The notes under the pieces were generated by a model. That model had not been told where the DNA came from. It did not search any database and saw only the letters and a list, made by a program, of their open reading frames with translations. Of a stretch of 64,000 nucleotides of DNA, positions 40,836 to 49,442 are shown piece after piece. How positions within the stretch are numbered: position 1 is the first letter of the stretch; each line of letters starts with the position of its first letter. Both the position numbers and the translations under genes were made by a program. The DNA is from Streptomyces sp. PKU-EA00015 (GTDB lineage: Bacteria; Actinomycetota; Actinomycetes; Streptomycetales; Streptomycetaceae), in the NCBI RefSeq assembly GCF_013387495.1, contig NZ_JABZEE010000015.1:186001-250000 (forward strand), read 5' to 3'.

Positions 40836-42040
40836 CGGTCGGCCCCGACGCGCTGCTTCGGCCGGCCGGCGTCCATGCCCAGCAGGCGGGCCATGCCCGC
40901 GCAGGCGTGCTCGATCTCGCTGTCGGTCACGTCGTTGAGGAAGCACACCTCGCCGATCGTGGTGAGGATCGGCAGGTTCTGCATGCCGTCGCGGTGCAGC
41001 ACGGTGTCCGCGAGGCCCTCCAGGACGAGTTCCACGTCGCAGAAGAGCGGGTGCGAGGGTTCGAGCCCCATGTGCCGCGCCACGGCGACGATGCGCTCGA
41101 ACTGGTCGCCGTCGATCAGGCCCCGGCCGGCGGCGATGAGCACGGAGAAGACGCAGTCCATGGCCACGGCTTCGCCGTGCAGCAGCTCGGGGAGGGCCCG
41201 CATCTCCACCAGGGGCGAGAACGAGTGTCCGTAGTCGACGGACCGCTTCAGGTCCTTCTCCCACAGATTGGGCTGGAGTTCCTCGGCCATTCCCGCGATG
41301 GCCCGGCCGATGACCTCGTCGGCTACGGTTCCCGCCAGACCCTCGCTGCCGGGCTCCGGGTCCTGGAAGCGCGTCTCGATGAGCTCCGCGCCGTACTCCT
41401 CCAGGAGCTCGAACAGGCGAAGGTCCTTGATCAGGGCCATCTTGAAGATCTCGCCCATGCCGTTGCGCAGCTGCCGGTCGGGGACGGTGGCGAGGAAGGA
41501 GCGGTCGATCAGTGTCCTCGGAGGAGGGGTGTAGGCACCGAGGCGGTTGCGGTACCCGCCGTAATTGATGCCCGACTTGGCGGCCACACTGACGTCGACC
41601 TGGCCGAGGAGGGTGGTGGGCACCCGGACGAACGGGATGCCGCGCCGGTAGAGGCTCGCGGCGAGTCCCACGACATCGGCCACGACGCCGCCGCCGATGA
41701 CGATCGGCGGGGAACTGAGGCGGTTGGTGCCGACCTCATTCAGCTTGTTGACCACGTCCAGGACGCGCTCGATGGACTTGTTCTCCTCCGAGCCGGGAAG
41801 CGTCAAATAGTCGACTCTCACTTCATTCTTCGAGAAGTAGGCGCGAATTTCCGTGCCGTACAACTCGTCGACGGAATGGTCGAGGACGACGAGTCGCGTG
41901 CCCGCACCGCGGCCTCCACCGGGAATGGTGAGGAGGTCGGGGTTCTCCGGATTCAGCAGGCCATGGGATTCGACTATCTCGTACTCGACGGGTAATTCCG
42001 TCTGGATCTTCCAAGTCTGCTGACGGGTGGAGACGTTCAT
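40832..42040 (-). CDS. Sugar phosphate cyclase, 2-epi-5-epi-valiolone synthase (EEVS) type
   Basis: The 402-residue protein belongs to the dehydroquinate-synthase superfamily of sugar phosphate cyclases, which turn sedoheptulose 7-phosphate into C7-cyclitols. The NAD site is IVIGGGVVADVVGLAASLYR with YRRG at 131-134. The likely metal ligands are E197 (NGMGEIFK), H272 (VDYGHSFSP) and H288 (LLHGEAV). GINYGGYRNRLGAYTPP and EELQPNLWEKDLKRSVDYGH are closer to AcbC/ValA than to desmethyl-4-deoxygadusol synthases or dehydroquinate synthase. VDVSVAAKSGIN differs from the usual IDAGVGIKxGVN, so product specificity needs testing. An AGAGGGAGA site precedes the ATG. Confidence 0.88.
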   Translation of the reverse strand: MNVSTRQQTWKIQTELPVEYEIVESHGLLNPENPDLLTIPGGGRGAGTRLVVLDHSVDELYGTEIRAYFSKNEVRVDYLTLPGSEENKSIERVLDVVNKLNEVGTNRLSSPPIVIGGGVVADVVGLAASLYRRGIPFVRVPTTLLGQVDVSVAAKSGINYGGYRNRLGAYTPPPRTLIDRSFLATVPDRQLRNGMGEIFKMALIKDLRLFELLEEYGAELIETRFQDPEPGSEGLAGTVADEVIGRAIAGMAEELQPNLWEKDLKRSVDYGHSFSPLVEMRALPELLHGEAVAMDCVFSVLIAAGRGLIDGDQFERIVAVARHMGLEPSHPLFCDVELVLEGLADTVLHRDGMQNLPILTTIGEVCFLNDVTDSEIEHACAGMARLLGMDAGRPKQRVGADR

Positions 42041-42088
42041 GGTGGTTCTCCCTCTCGCTGACGCAGCGTTCGGTTTGTTGCGTCATGA

Positions 42089-42116
42089 AACATACAGCGA
42101 GGTCGGGGCGAGGCAA
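42089..42116 (-). promoter_or_regulatory. Candidate promoter of the sugar phosphate cyclase operon
   Basis: On the minus strand TTGCCT (42116-42111) and TATGTT (42094-42089) are separated by 16 bp, with an AT-richer region upstream. A start site around 42082 would give a leader of about 40 nt before the ATG at 42040. Confidence 0.4.
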
Positions 42117-42803
42117 ATCGAGAATCATGCGCAATATGTCTTGTTTGTGGCGTACTTTGGCGGGGGAGATGGTTCGGTTCTGTTGCTCTCGGTCCGCTCT
42201 GGCCGGCCGTGACGGCGGCCCGCGTGTTGACCAGAAAGGCACCCCTCCTCGGCTCGCCGGGCCGGAATTCGCTTGGGGCGACGCGCCCGCCCTCGGCGAC
42301 GCAGGCCGAAACAATTCGATTGGCACCGCTCCCGGCGAAGACGACACCGTGCCGAGCGACTTGAGTTCGTATACGGTTTGACTATCGCGCTTGTGGCATA
42401 TCTCACCGTCAAATCCACCGTCGCTTCCCAGGATTTGAGACACCCCCAACCCCACCGAATCGGGGCGGGCTGCACGGACAACCGCTGACGGCGTCGCGGA
42501 CCGCGGGCTGCGCCCTGGTCCCGGGACTGACGGAGCAGGCGGGACGGGGCGGTAACGCTGCGAACGTCGTTGACGTGTGCCCGGGCGCACCCTGTAGGAC
42601 GGCCGGCCGGGCAGCGTCGGATTCGTCCGCCGGTACGCCGCGACCGCAGGGCATGGTTCCCCGCGTCCTTCGTCACCCGCGGGACTTGCTTCCGTACCCG
42701 GACGGCGGCGCCCGTTTGCGACGTCCGCCGGCGGCGGGGAGGGCCGTGCCGCGCGCAGCCGCGACGTCGGTGCTTCCGGAGCTCTCCGAACATCCCGATC
42801 CGG

Positions 42804-42861
42804 CCTGCCGCATGGTGATTCCTCGGACGGCGGTGAGTCGGTGGTGTTGGTGCTGGCACCT
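42804..42861 (+). repeat. Dispersed repeat, copy 1
   Basis: The segment starts CCTGCCGCATGGTGATTCCT and ends TGGTGCTGGCACCT. It matches copy 2 (44787-44845) with about six differences including a one-base gap, and weaker similarity continues to GCGTCGTG about 35 bp further. The two copies flank the unknown gene at 43335-44648 in direct orientation. Confidence 0.7.
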
Positions 42862-43334
42862 GGCGAGGCCGGCGGCAGGTCTGTGGAGCGTCGTGTACGG
42901 GCCGGAGACGGCCGGTTCGGTGCAACCGGGCGCTGAAGAGCTCGAGCTGGTGTGAGCGCCGGCCGGGAAGGGCCATCCGCTTTTCCTCGCGGTGCGGGTG
43001 TTCGGGGGTGGGGCACGGCCAGCGGCCGGTGGGCGCGGGCATGGACGGGTATCGGCATGCTGATCACTCTATGAGCGGCCGATGCCGTCGTAACTCGTGA
43101 GTATTGCGTCCCGACCACTGCCGTTTCGTGAATCGATGAGGACGCGCTCCACCGGCGCGGGGGTCGTCGCGCCCCACTGCGCACCGGTTCCAGCCGCGGT
43201 CTCCAGGCCCCCCTTGCTCCCGCACCGGGCCGCCTCGGCGCCGTCCTGCGCCGCATGGAGTTCATCCGTGAGGAATCGGTCGCTGACGCACACCCATGAG
43301 CCGGGTGTCAGTGCTGTGGCCCAGGATGGCGTGC

Positions 43335-44648
43335 ATGATCCAGACGCTTCCGCTGACCCTGCCGGGCACGCTGGTGGACTTCCACTGCATCGACTTGACC
43401 GCGCTCTACTCCAAAGGATGGGGTCTGGGGGTTGACGATGTCGCGGCCGGACCGACCGGTGAGATGTACGCGCTGTCCCGCGTGCACCGGTACACCTACG
43501 GCGTGGCCGACGACGAACAGGACCCGGCGAGAGTCAACTTCGGCTACCGGATCATCACGCGGTACTCCGCGGGCGGCGAGGTGCTGGGGAGTGCCGTGTG
43601 CTCCCCGGACGACGACGTAGCCGCCTCGGCTGTGGCAAGCGGCGGTGACATGACGCTGTGCGTCCTGCCGGACGGCATCCTTGCCGTCAGTGCAGGCCCG
43701 AACAGCACCACGCTGGTCGCCCCCGACCTGAGCCGGGTCATTGCTACCTACGACTCCAAGGACGACCGCCCCTTCGAGGAGTTCACACCGGGCGATGCTT
43801 TCGCCACCTCCATCAGCGTCACGCCCTCGGGCCGCCTTCTGTGCAGCGTCGCCGAATACGGTGTGTGGAACTACGGCAGCGTCATCACCAATATCGTCGG
43901 CGTGGCCGACGGCGCTCTGACGGCCGCTTCCAAGCCGACGATCAACGCACTGGCCTCTCTTGATCCCGAACCGGCCCGCCACAGCGATGTCGACCTGCGC
44001 GCGCATGTTGCGTACCAGGGTGCCCCGGTCGGACTGGCGAACCGGCCCAGGCCCGCGCTGACCGAGCTGGTGACCGGCGAAGACCGCCTCTCGGGCTGGC
44101 ACGACTCACGCCTCGGCAGGCCCGTGCCGCTGGCCGATGACCTGTTCGTCGTCCCCCTTTTCGCCAAGACGTTCCGCGGTGGCAGCCGGGGTCAGCCGTT
44201 CGTCTTCGCCCTCGTCAACGACCAGGGGGAGATGACCGGACGCCTCCACGGCATGCACGAATGGCGCGACTCCCCTTTCACCGGCTTCTGCTTCAACGTG
44301 GCCGCCGACCCGCTTCGGGGCTACGCCTACCACCTCAACCGCTACGGCCTGTACGCGTGGAACAAAGCCGGGGTACTGCGCGTCAGACTGGACAACGAGG
44401 CCAAGACCTTCAAGCCGCTGACCCACTTCACGCTCACCGCCTGCTCGCCCGCCGGCGACCTACTGCTGGTCCACAACAAGCAGCACCTGATCCTGCGTGT
44501 GCCCGCTCCCGACGACCTCACCGGCCTCGCCGCCGCAGTCGAGGAGGCCCTGCGCATGTACGCCCGGCAACGCACCGCCCTGAAGAAGCAGTGGGCACCC
44601 GTCAACTGGCACTGGACTCAGAGGTCAGCACCGGTCCACCGTGTCTGA
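43335..44648 (+). CDS. Hypothetical protein, 437 residues, possible beta-propeller
   Basis: The protein starts MIQTLPLTLPGTLVDFHCID (43326 is an alternative ATG). The sequence is rich in short beta-like segments: GDMTLCVLPDGILAVSAGPN, FATSISVTPSGRLLCSVAEY, GYAYHLNRYGLYAWNKAGVL and LTACSPAGDLLLVHNKQHLI. These suggest a propeller-like repeat fold. No signal peptide is present. The C-terminal 40 residues are helical and basic (LRMYARQRTALKKQWAPVNW). The family was not recognised. Direct copies of a 58-bp repeat lie on each side (42804 and 44787). Confidence 0.7.
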   Translation: MIQTLPLTLPGTLVDFHCIDLTALYSKGWGLGVDDVAAGPTGEMYALSRVHRYTYGVADDEQDPARVNFGYRIITRYSAGGEVLGSAVCSPDDDVAASAVASGGDMTLCVLPDGILAVSAGPNSTTLVAPDLSRVIATYDSKDDRPFEEFTPGDAFATSISVTPSGRLLCSVAEYGVWNYGSVITNIVGVADGALTAASKPTINALASLDPEPARHSDVDLRAHVAYQGAPVGLANRPRPALTELVTGEDRLSGWHDSRLGRPVPLADDLFVVPLFAKTFRGGSRGQPFVFALVNDQGEMTGRLHGMHEWRDSPFTGFCFNVAADPLRGYAYHLNRYGLYAWNKAGVLRVRLDNEAKTFKPLTHFTLTACSPAGDLLLVHNKQHLILRVPAPDDLTGLAAAVEEALRMYARQRTALKKQWAPVNWHWTQRSAPVHRV

Positions 44649-44786
44649 CCGGCCGCACCATAGCCGCCGTCCTGCGGGCCCAGGAGTGAGTCCTGCAGGG
44701 CATTCCCGGCCCTGCCCGGGGGGCTGGCAGGCCCGGGTCTGCACACGGCGCTCCCGGGTCCCGGCAGGGGCCCGGAACTGGCCACT

Positions 44787-44845
44787 CCTGCCGCATGGTG
44801 ATCCGCTCGGACGGGAGTGAGCCGGTGGTGATGGTGCTGGCACCT
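44787..44845 (+). repeat. Dispersed repeat, copy 2
   Basis: This is the second copy of the repeat at 42804-42861, in the same orientation. It lies about 140 bp after the stop of the 437-residue protein gene. Its plus strand has a small open frame (MVIRSDGSEPVVMVLAPRAG) that is frameshifted in copy 1. Confidence 0.7.
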
Positions 44846-45365
44846 CGGGCGGGGCCGACGGCGGGCCCGTGGTGCGTCGTGCCGGGCGCGCAGCACCTCC
44901 CATTGGCGTGAGCGCCAGGGCGGGGCTGCGGAGGTGGCGCCTTGTTTCTCCTCGCCCTCATGGGGGGGGTGACCACCCGCGGGGTGTACTGCCCGGCCGG
45001 GTCCGGCCTCCGTCGCGCCGTCGGCCGGGGCCTTCTCGGGCCTGACAGGCGTCGACGAACGTCAGGGGGTTGGTCAGGCGGCGTGGCAGGCCGGGGGCCG
45101 GGGGCGGCGGCTGGGGTGCACGGGGGGTGTTCTGGGGCTCTGGGGGTGGGCCCGGCCGGTGGGGGGTCTTGAACCGGCCGACGACCGTGTCGCCGTTGGC
45201 GGTTCGGCCGATCCCGGGTGACGACGCGGTCTTCCTCGGCAAGGTGGTGGCCGTCCTGCGTACTCTGTGAGGACTGCGAGGAGCGGTCCGCCGGGTCGAC
45301 GTGCGAAGGGCTCCCGGGCGGACTCCGCTCCCCACGCTGCCCTGCCGCCGGCCGTCCACCGCGAG
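44846..45365. other. Intergenic, G-rich, nothing recognised
   Basis: Long G-rich stretches give many open frames on the plus strand, but none has a recognisable domain or a good start. Confidence 0.35.
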
Positions 45366-45434
45366 GCACCGCCGCAGAGAGACGTCGCCCATCGGCGTCG
45401 GCTTCCAGTCGAGCTCGGCGAAACGCGCGCTCAT
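45366..45434 (-). pseudogene. N-terminal fragment of a spermidine-synthase-like protein
   Basis: From an ATG at 45434 the minus strand reads MSARFAELDWKPTPMGDVSL then RR, after which similarity ends. MSARFxELDWxPTPMGxISLRRR is the common start of a Streptomyces spermidine/spermine-synthase-like methyltransferase family of about 220 residues. Only about 22 residues survive. Confidence 0.5.
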
Positions 45435-45541
45435 CCCTGTCGAATTGCTCGTTTCCCGCTGCCGGGCCGGGCAGTTCATGCCGCCTGCAGCAGGAGGGAC
45501 CGGCAGGTTGCGGGCGATTCGCTGCCGCCCGTAACCCGCGG

Positions 45542-45562
45542 TCGACGCCGGTCAGGCGTCGA
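45542..45562. terminator. Inverted repeat at the RNase J stop codon
   Basis: TCGACGCC and GGCGTCGA form a perfect 8-bp stem with a 5-nt loop that includes the stop codon of the RNase J gene. It may serve as a terminator, but overlap with the coding end makes it uncertain. Confidence 0.35.
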
Positions 45563-47237
45563 TGATCACTGGAATGATGAGGGGCTTGCGGCGGTAGGTG
45601 CGGAAGGCCCAGTTGGCGACCGCGCGGGCGATGAGCTGTTCGAGCTGGTGGGCGTCGCCGACGCCTTCCTCCGCCGCCTTGGCCAGGGTTTTCTCGATCA
45701 CCGGGATGACGGGCTCGAAGGTGGTGTCGTCGTGGACGAATCCACGGGCCAGGAAGTCGGGCGCCTCCGCGAGCGCTCCCGTGTCGGCGTCCACGATCGC
45801 GACCACCGTCACCACGCCCTCTTCCGCGAGAGTGACACGGTCTTTCAGGGACGCCTCGGTGGCGCCGCCGACGGTCATGCCGTCGACGTAGACGTTGCCC
45901 GCGGGCACCTTGCCGGTGATCGAGGCGTGCCCGTCGACCAGGTCGACGACGACGCCGTCCTCGGCGATCACCACGCGGTCCCGGTCGACGCCGGTACGGA
46001 TCGCCAGGTCGGCGTTGGCCCGCAGATGCTTCCATTCGCCGTGCACGGGCATGACGTTGCGGGGCTTGACGATGTTGTAGCAGTAGACGAGTTCGCCGGC
46101 GCTGGCGTGCCCGGAGACATGCACCTTGGCGTTGCCCTTGTGGACGACGTTCGCGCCCCAGCGGGTCAGGCTGTTGATGACGCGGTAGATGGCGCTCTCG
46201 TTGCCGGGGATCAGGGAGCTGGCGAGCAGGACCGTGTCGCCCTTGCCGATCCGGATCATGTGGTCGCGGTTGGCCATCCGGGACAGTGCGGCCATCGGCT
46301 CGCCCTGCGATCCCGTGCAGACCAGGGTGATCTGGTGGTCCGGCAGCTTCTCCAGTTCCTTCATGCCGACCACGAGACCGGAGGGAACCTTGAGGTAACC
46401 GAGTTCGCGGGCGATGCCCATGTTGCGGACCATCGACCGGCCCACGAAGGCGACCTTCCGTCCGTGCTGGTGCGCGGCGTCGAGTACCTGCTGGATGCGG
46501 TGCACATGGCTGGCGAAGCTGGAGACGATGACCCGTCGCGGTGCGGTGCGCAGGACGTGCTCGATCGCGGGGTTCAATTCGCGTTCGGAGGTGGTGAAGC
46601 CGGGAACCTCGGCGTTGGTGGAGTCGGTGAGGAACAGGTCCACGCCCTCCTCGCCGAGCCGGGCGAAGGCGCGCAGGTCGGTGATGCGGTCGTCCAGGGG
46701 GAACTGGTCCATCTTGAAGTCACCGGTGTGCAGCACCATGCCGGCATCCGTGCGGATCGCGACCGCGAGCCCGTCCGGGATGGAATGGTTGACGGCGACG
46801 AACTCGCAGTCGAAGGGGCCGAATCCCCGCCGGTCGCCCTCGCGGACCCGCACAGTGCGCGGCCTGATGTTGTGTTCCTTCAGTTTGGCCTCCAGGAAGG
46901 CCAGCGTCAGCTTGGAACCGACGACGGGAATGTCGGACCGCTCGCGCAGCAGATAGGGCACGCCTCCGATGTGGTCCTCGTGCCCATGGGTGAGGACGAC
47001 GGCCACGATGTCGTCCAGGCGGTCCCGGATCGAGGTGAAGTCGGGAAGGATGACGTCCACCCCGGGCTGTGTCTCTTCGGGGAACAGGACGCCGCAGTCG
47101 ACGATCAGCAGTTTTCCGGCGTGCTCGAACACCGTCATGTTGCGGCCGATCTCGCCCAGGCCGCCCAGCGCGACGACCCTCAGTCCCCCTGCCGGCAGCG
47201 GAGGAGCGGCTTTCAGTTCGGGATGCGGATGACTCAT
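45552..47237 (-). CDS. rnj: Ribonuclease J
   Basis: The 561-residue protein is a metallo-beta-lactamase/beta-CASP nuclease. VVLTHGHEDHIGGVPYLL holds the HxHxDH metal motif, DGLAVAIRTDAGMVLHTGDF has motif III/IV residues, and DLFLTDSTNAEVPG, VSSFASHVHRIQQVLDAA and KAKVHVSGHASAGEL-like text (HKGNAKVHVSGHASAGELVY) are the beta-CASP motifs. MPVHGEWKHLRANADLA and a C-terminal domain ending PLIIPVIIDA complete it. RNase J acts as endo- and 5'-exonuclease in RNA decay. Length is normal. Most Streptomyces carry one copy near dapA; this copy beside accessory genes on a chromosome arm may be a second one. Confidence 0.93.
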   Translation of the reverse strand: MSHPHPELKAAPPLPAGGLRVVALGGLGEIGRNMTVFEHAGKLLIVDCGVLFPEETQPGVDVILPDFTSIRDRLDDIVAVVLTHGHEDHIGGVPYLLRERSDIPVVGSKLTLAFLEAKLKEHNIRPRTVRVREGDRRGFGPFDCEFVAVNHSIPDGLAVAIRTDAGMVLHTGDFKMDQFPLDDRITDLRAFARLGEEGVDLFLTDSTNAEVPGFTTSERELNPAIEHVLRTAPRRVIVSSFASHVHRIQQVLDAAHQHGRKVAFVGRSMVRNMGIARELGYLKVPSGLVVGMKELEKLPDHQITLVCTGSQGEPMAALSRMANRDHMIRIGKGDTVLLASSLIPGNESAIYRVINSLTRWGANVVHKGNAKVHVSGHASAGELVYCYNIVKPRNVMPVHGEWKHLRANADLAIRTGVDRDRVVIAEDGVVVDLVDGHASITGKVPAGNVYVDGMTVGGATEASLKDRVTLAEEGVVTVVAIVDADTGALAEAPDFLARGFVHDDTTFEPVIPVIEKTLAKAAEEGVGDAHQLEQLIARAVANWAFRTYRRKPLIIPVIIDA

Positions 47238-47334
47238 ACCCCGACGCTACCGGGGAGTCTGCGGGAAGTGATCCACTACCCGTCGCCTTCCACGCGCAGT
47301 CCGGGCAGCTGGACCTTCGCCCGGACTCGCCCGC

Positions 47335-47652
47335 CTACGCCACGTCGTAGATCCATCGCTGTCCCAGCACTCCGTGTTCGGCGGTGCCGATGAGGGCGTG
47401 ATCGGCTCCGTGGAGGGGTGTTCCGTGGTAGGTGAGCGGGACATGGTAGGTGTGTGGTGGGTTGCCGGATGCGTCGGTGACGATCATGAATTCGATGCCG
47501 ACTTCGCCCTGTGGGTCGTCGAGGCGGAAGCCGCCGGCTTTGGTCAGTTGGGGAGGGTGTCCGGTGCCTGTGTGCCAGGGCTGGGCGGGCAGCCATGGGG
47601 TGAGGAGTTCCGGTTTGCTGGGCGTCAGCGTCGTGTGGTGGATGACCGCCAT
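47335..47652 (-). CDS. Maltokinase N-terminal cap-like domain protein, truncated
   Basis: The 105-residue frame starts MAVIHHTTLTPSKPELLTPW and continues with TKAGGFRLDDPQGEVGIEFM and HALIGTAEHGVLGQRWIYDV. This matches stand-alone proteins with the maltokinase N-terminal cap domain, which are about 180-200 residues long. Here a stop follows WIYDVA, so the C-terminal half is missing. A GGAAG precedes the ATG at 47652. It may still fold as a cap domain, but it is likely a truncated copy. Confidence 0.75.
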   Translation of the reverse strand: MAVIHHTTLTPSKPELLTPWLPAQPWHTGTGHPPQLTKAGGFRLDDPQGEVGIEFMIVTDASGNPPHTYHVPLTYHGTPLHGADHALIGTAEHGVLGQRWIYDVA

Positions 47653-47786
47653 TGCTTCCAACCCGCTCTCGTCGTCGTGGGTTTGGCTCGTTACGTTCTC
47701 ACACACTCCCCGTGGCCCGGGGGTGTTGGGGTGGTTTGTCGGGGTGGTGTGTGGTGGGGGCGGGTGGGGCGCTGCCGGGGTGGGGT
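47653..47786. other. G/T-rich intergenic stretch
   Basis: The plus strand here is markedly G- and T-rich (for example GGGTGTTGGGGTGG around 47722-47735), and no feature was recognised. It separates the cap-domain gene from the acyl-CoA ligase gene. Confidence 0.3.
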
Positions 47787-49442
47787 TCAGCCGGCTGTTT
47801 GGGTGCGGAGCAGGGTGCGGCGGGTCTTTCCGGAGGGTGTTTTGGGGAGCCTGTCGGTGAAGGTGGTGGAGTGGATGTGTTTTTCGGGGGGCAGGCGGGT
47901 GTGGGCTGCGGCGAGGACGGCGGTGGCTGTTGTGTCGTTGGGTGGCCATCCGGGGGCGGGGACGAGGATGGCGTGCGGTACGTATTGTCCGATGGGGTGG
48001 GGTGCGGGGACGACGGCGGCGTCGGCGACGGCGGGGTGGGTGCGCAGTGCTTGTTCGAGTTCCAGGGGTGAGATGCGGTGGTCGAAGGATTTGAACATGT
48101 CGTCTGCGCGGCCGATGTAGGTCAGGTAGCCGTTGGCGGATCGTGTGACGAGGTCGCCGGTGCGGTAGTGGCTGTGGGTGAGGGCGGCGTCGGTGCGGGC
48201 GGTGTCGCCGTGGTAGCCGGCCATGACGCCGGCCGGCCGGTCGGTGAGGTCGATGCAGAGTTCACCGGTGGCGCCGTCGGGAACGGGGGCTCCGGTTTCG
48301 GGGTCGAGGACGGTGATGCGGTATCCGGGCAGGGGGAGGCCCATGCGGCCGGGCCGGGCGGGCCGGCCGGGTGGGTTGCCGATCTGGGCGGTGGTCTCGG
48401 TCTGGCCGTAGCCGTCGCGGATGTCCAGGCCCCAGGCGTCGCGAACGGCCAGGAGGGTGGGGGCATCGAGTGGTTCGCCGGCGCTGGTGGCCTCGCGCAG
48501 GTGGGCGGGTGGCCGGGGGAGTCCGTGGGCGAGGAGTGAGCGCCAGACGGTGGGCGGGGCGCAGAAGCCGGTGACGGGGTGCTGGGTCAGGGCGTCGAGG
48601 ATGTCTGCGGGGGTGTCGGCGCCGGGGGCGAGGGTGAGGATGGTCGCTTCGGCGTTCCAGGGGACGAAGAAGGAGCTCCAGGCGTGCTTGGCCCAGCCGG
48701 GGGCGGAGATGTTGAGGTGGAGGTCGCCGGGGCGCAGTCCGTTCCAGTACATGCCGGAGAGGTGGCCGACGGGGTAGCTGAGATGGGTGTGGCGGACGAT
48801 TTTGGGCCGGGAGGTGGTGCCGGAGGTGAAGTAGTAGAAGAGGGTGTCGTCGGCCCGGGTGGGTTCCTGTGGCGGGAGGGGCGGGGTGTGGCTGTGGGAG
48901 TCGTGGTAGTCCAGCCAGCCCGCGGGCGGGGGGCCGACGGTGATTTTGGTGACCGGCAGGGCGGCTGCGGCGTCGATGCGGGGGGTGAGGCGGCTTTCGG
49001 CGATGACGTGGCGGATGCCGGCGCGGTCGATCCGGTCGGTGAGGTCGTCGACGGTGGCGGTGGTGTAGGTGGGGACGACGACCGCGCCGATCTTGATGGC
49101 GGCGAGCATGCTCTCCCAGAGTTCGATGCGGTTGTCGAGCAGCAGAAGTACCGGGTCGCCGCGCTGTACGCCGTTGGCTGCGAGCCAGCCGGCGAGCCGG
49201 TCGGAGCGCTGGGCCAGCTGATGGTAGGTCAGGGCCTGGTCGTGGCCGCGTCCGGTGATCTGCAGCGCGGTGGTGTGGTTGTCGCGTGCGATGGGGTCGA
49301 ACCAGTCCAGGGCCCAGTTGAAGTGTGCGGGCCGCGGCCAGCGGAATCGCCGGTAGGCGGCGTCGGGGTCGTGGTGGTGGGCGAGCAGGAGGTCGCGGGC
49401 TCGGCGGAATTCCCGGCCGGCCGGTGTCAGGGGGGCGTTCAC
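47787..49442 (-). CDS. AMP-dependent acyl-CoA synthetase/ligase
   Basis: The 551-residue protein from GTG 49442 (VNAPLTPAGREFRRARDLLL) is an adenylate-forming enzyme. Core motifs are FYYFTSGTTSRPKIV (A3 P-loop), DGYGQTETTAQIGN (A5), GELCIDLTDRPAG, HYRTGDLVTRSANGYLTYIG (A7/A8) and LPKTPSGKTRR (A10 lysine). The overall type is like benzoate/2-aminobenzoate- or medium-chain acyl-CoA ligases. The start overlaps the stop of the FAD protein gene by GTGA. It is the last gene of the mutase operon and probably activates the carboxylate product as a CoA ester (inference). Confidence 0.88.
   Translation of the reverse strand: MNAPLTPAGREFRRARDLLLAHHHDPDAAYRRFRWPRPAHFNWALDWFDPIARDNHTTALQITGRGHDQALTYHQLAQRSDRLAGWLAANGVQRGDPVLLLLDNRIELWESMLAAIKIGAVVVPTYTTATVDDLTDRIDRAGIRHVIAESRLTPRIDAAAALPVTKITVGPPPAGWLDYHDSHSHTPPLPPQEPTRADDTLFYYFTSGTTSRPKIVRHTHLSYPVGHLSGMYWNGLRPGDLHLNISAPGWAKHAWSSFFVPWNAEATILTLAPGADTPADILDALTQHPVTGFCAPPTVWRSLLAHGLPRPPAHLREATSAGEPLDAPTLLAVRDAWGLDIRDGYGQTETTAQIGNPPGRPARPGRMGLPLPGYRITVLDPETGAPVPDGATGELCIDLTDRPAGVMAGYHGDTARTDAALTHSHYRTGDLVTRSANGYLTYIGRADDMFKSFDHRISPLELEQALRTHPAVADAAVVPAPHPIGQYVPHAILVPAPGWPPNDTTATAVLAAAHTRLPPEKHIHSTTFTDRLPKTPSGKTRRTLLRTQTAG

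Larger units (their letters stand above)
42041..43334. other. 1.3-kb intergenic region upstream of the cyclase operon
   Basis: No gene was recognised. The cyclase promoter candidate is near its left end. The stretch at 42804-42861 is one copy of a dispersed repeat that recurs at 44787-44845. Other open frames here are on inconsistent strands and unlike known families. Confidence 0.45.

Noticed and set aside
44942..45172. Small plus-strand frame starting MFLLALMGGVTTRGVY
   Set aside because: Low-complexity glycine-rich translation of a G-rich stretch; no ribosome site or family.
45267..47393. 708-codon plus-strand frame opposite RNase J
   Set aside because: GC-rich antisense shadow; RNase J on the minus strand contains all its catalytic motifs.
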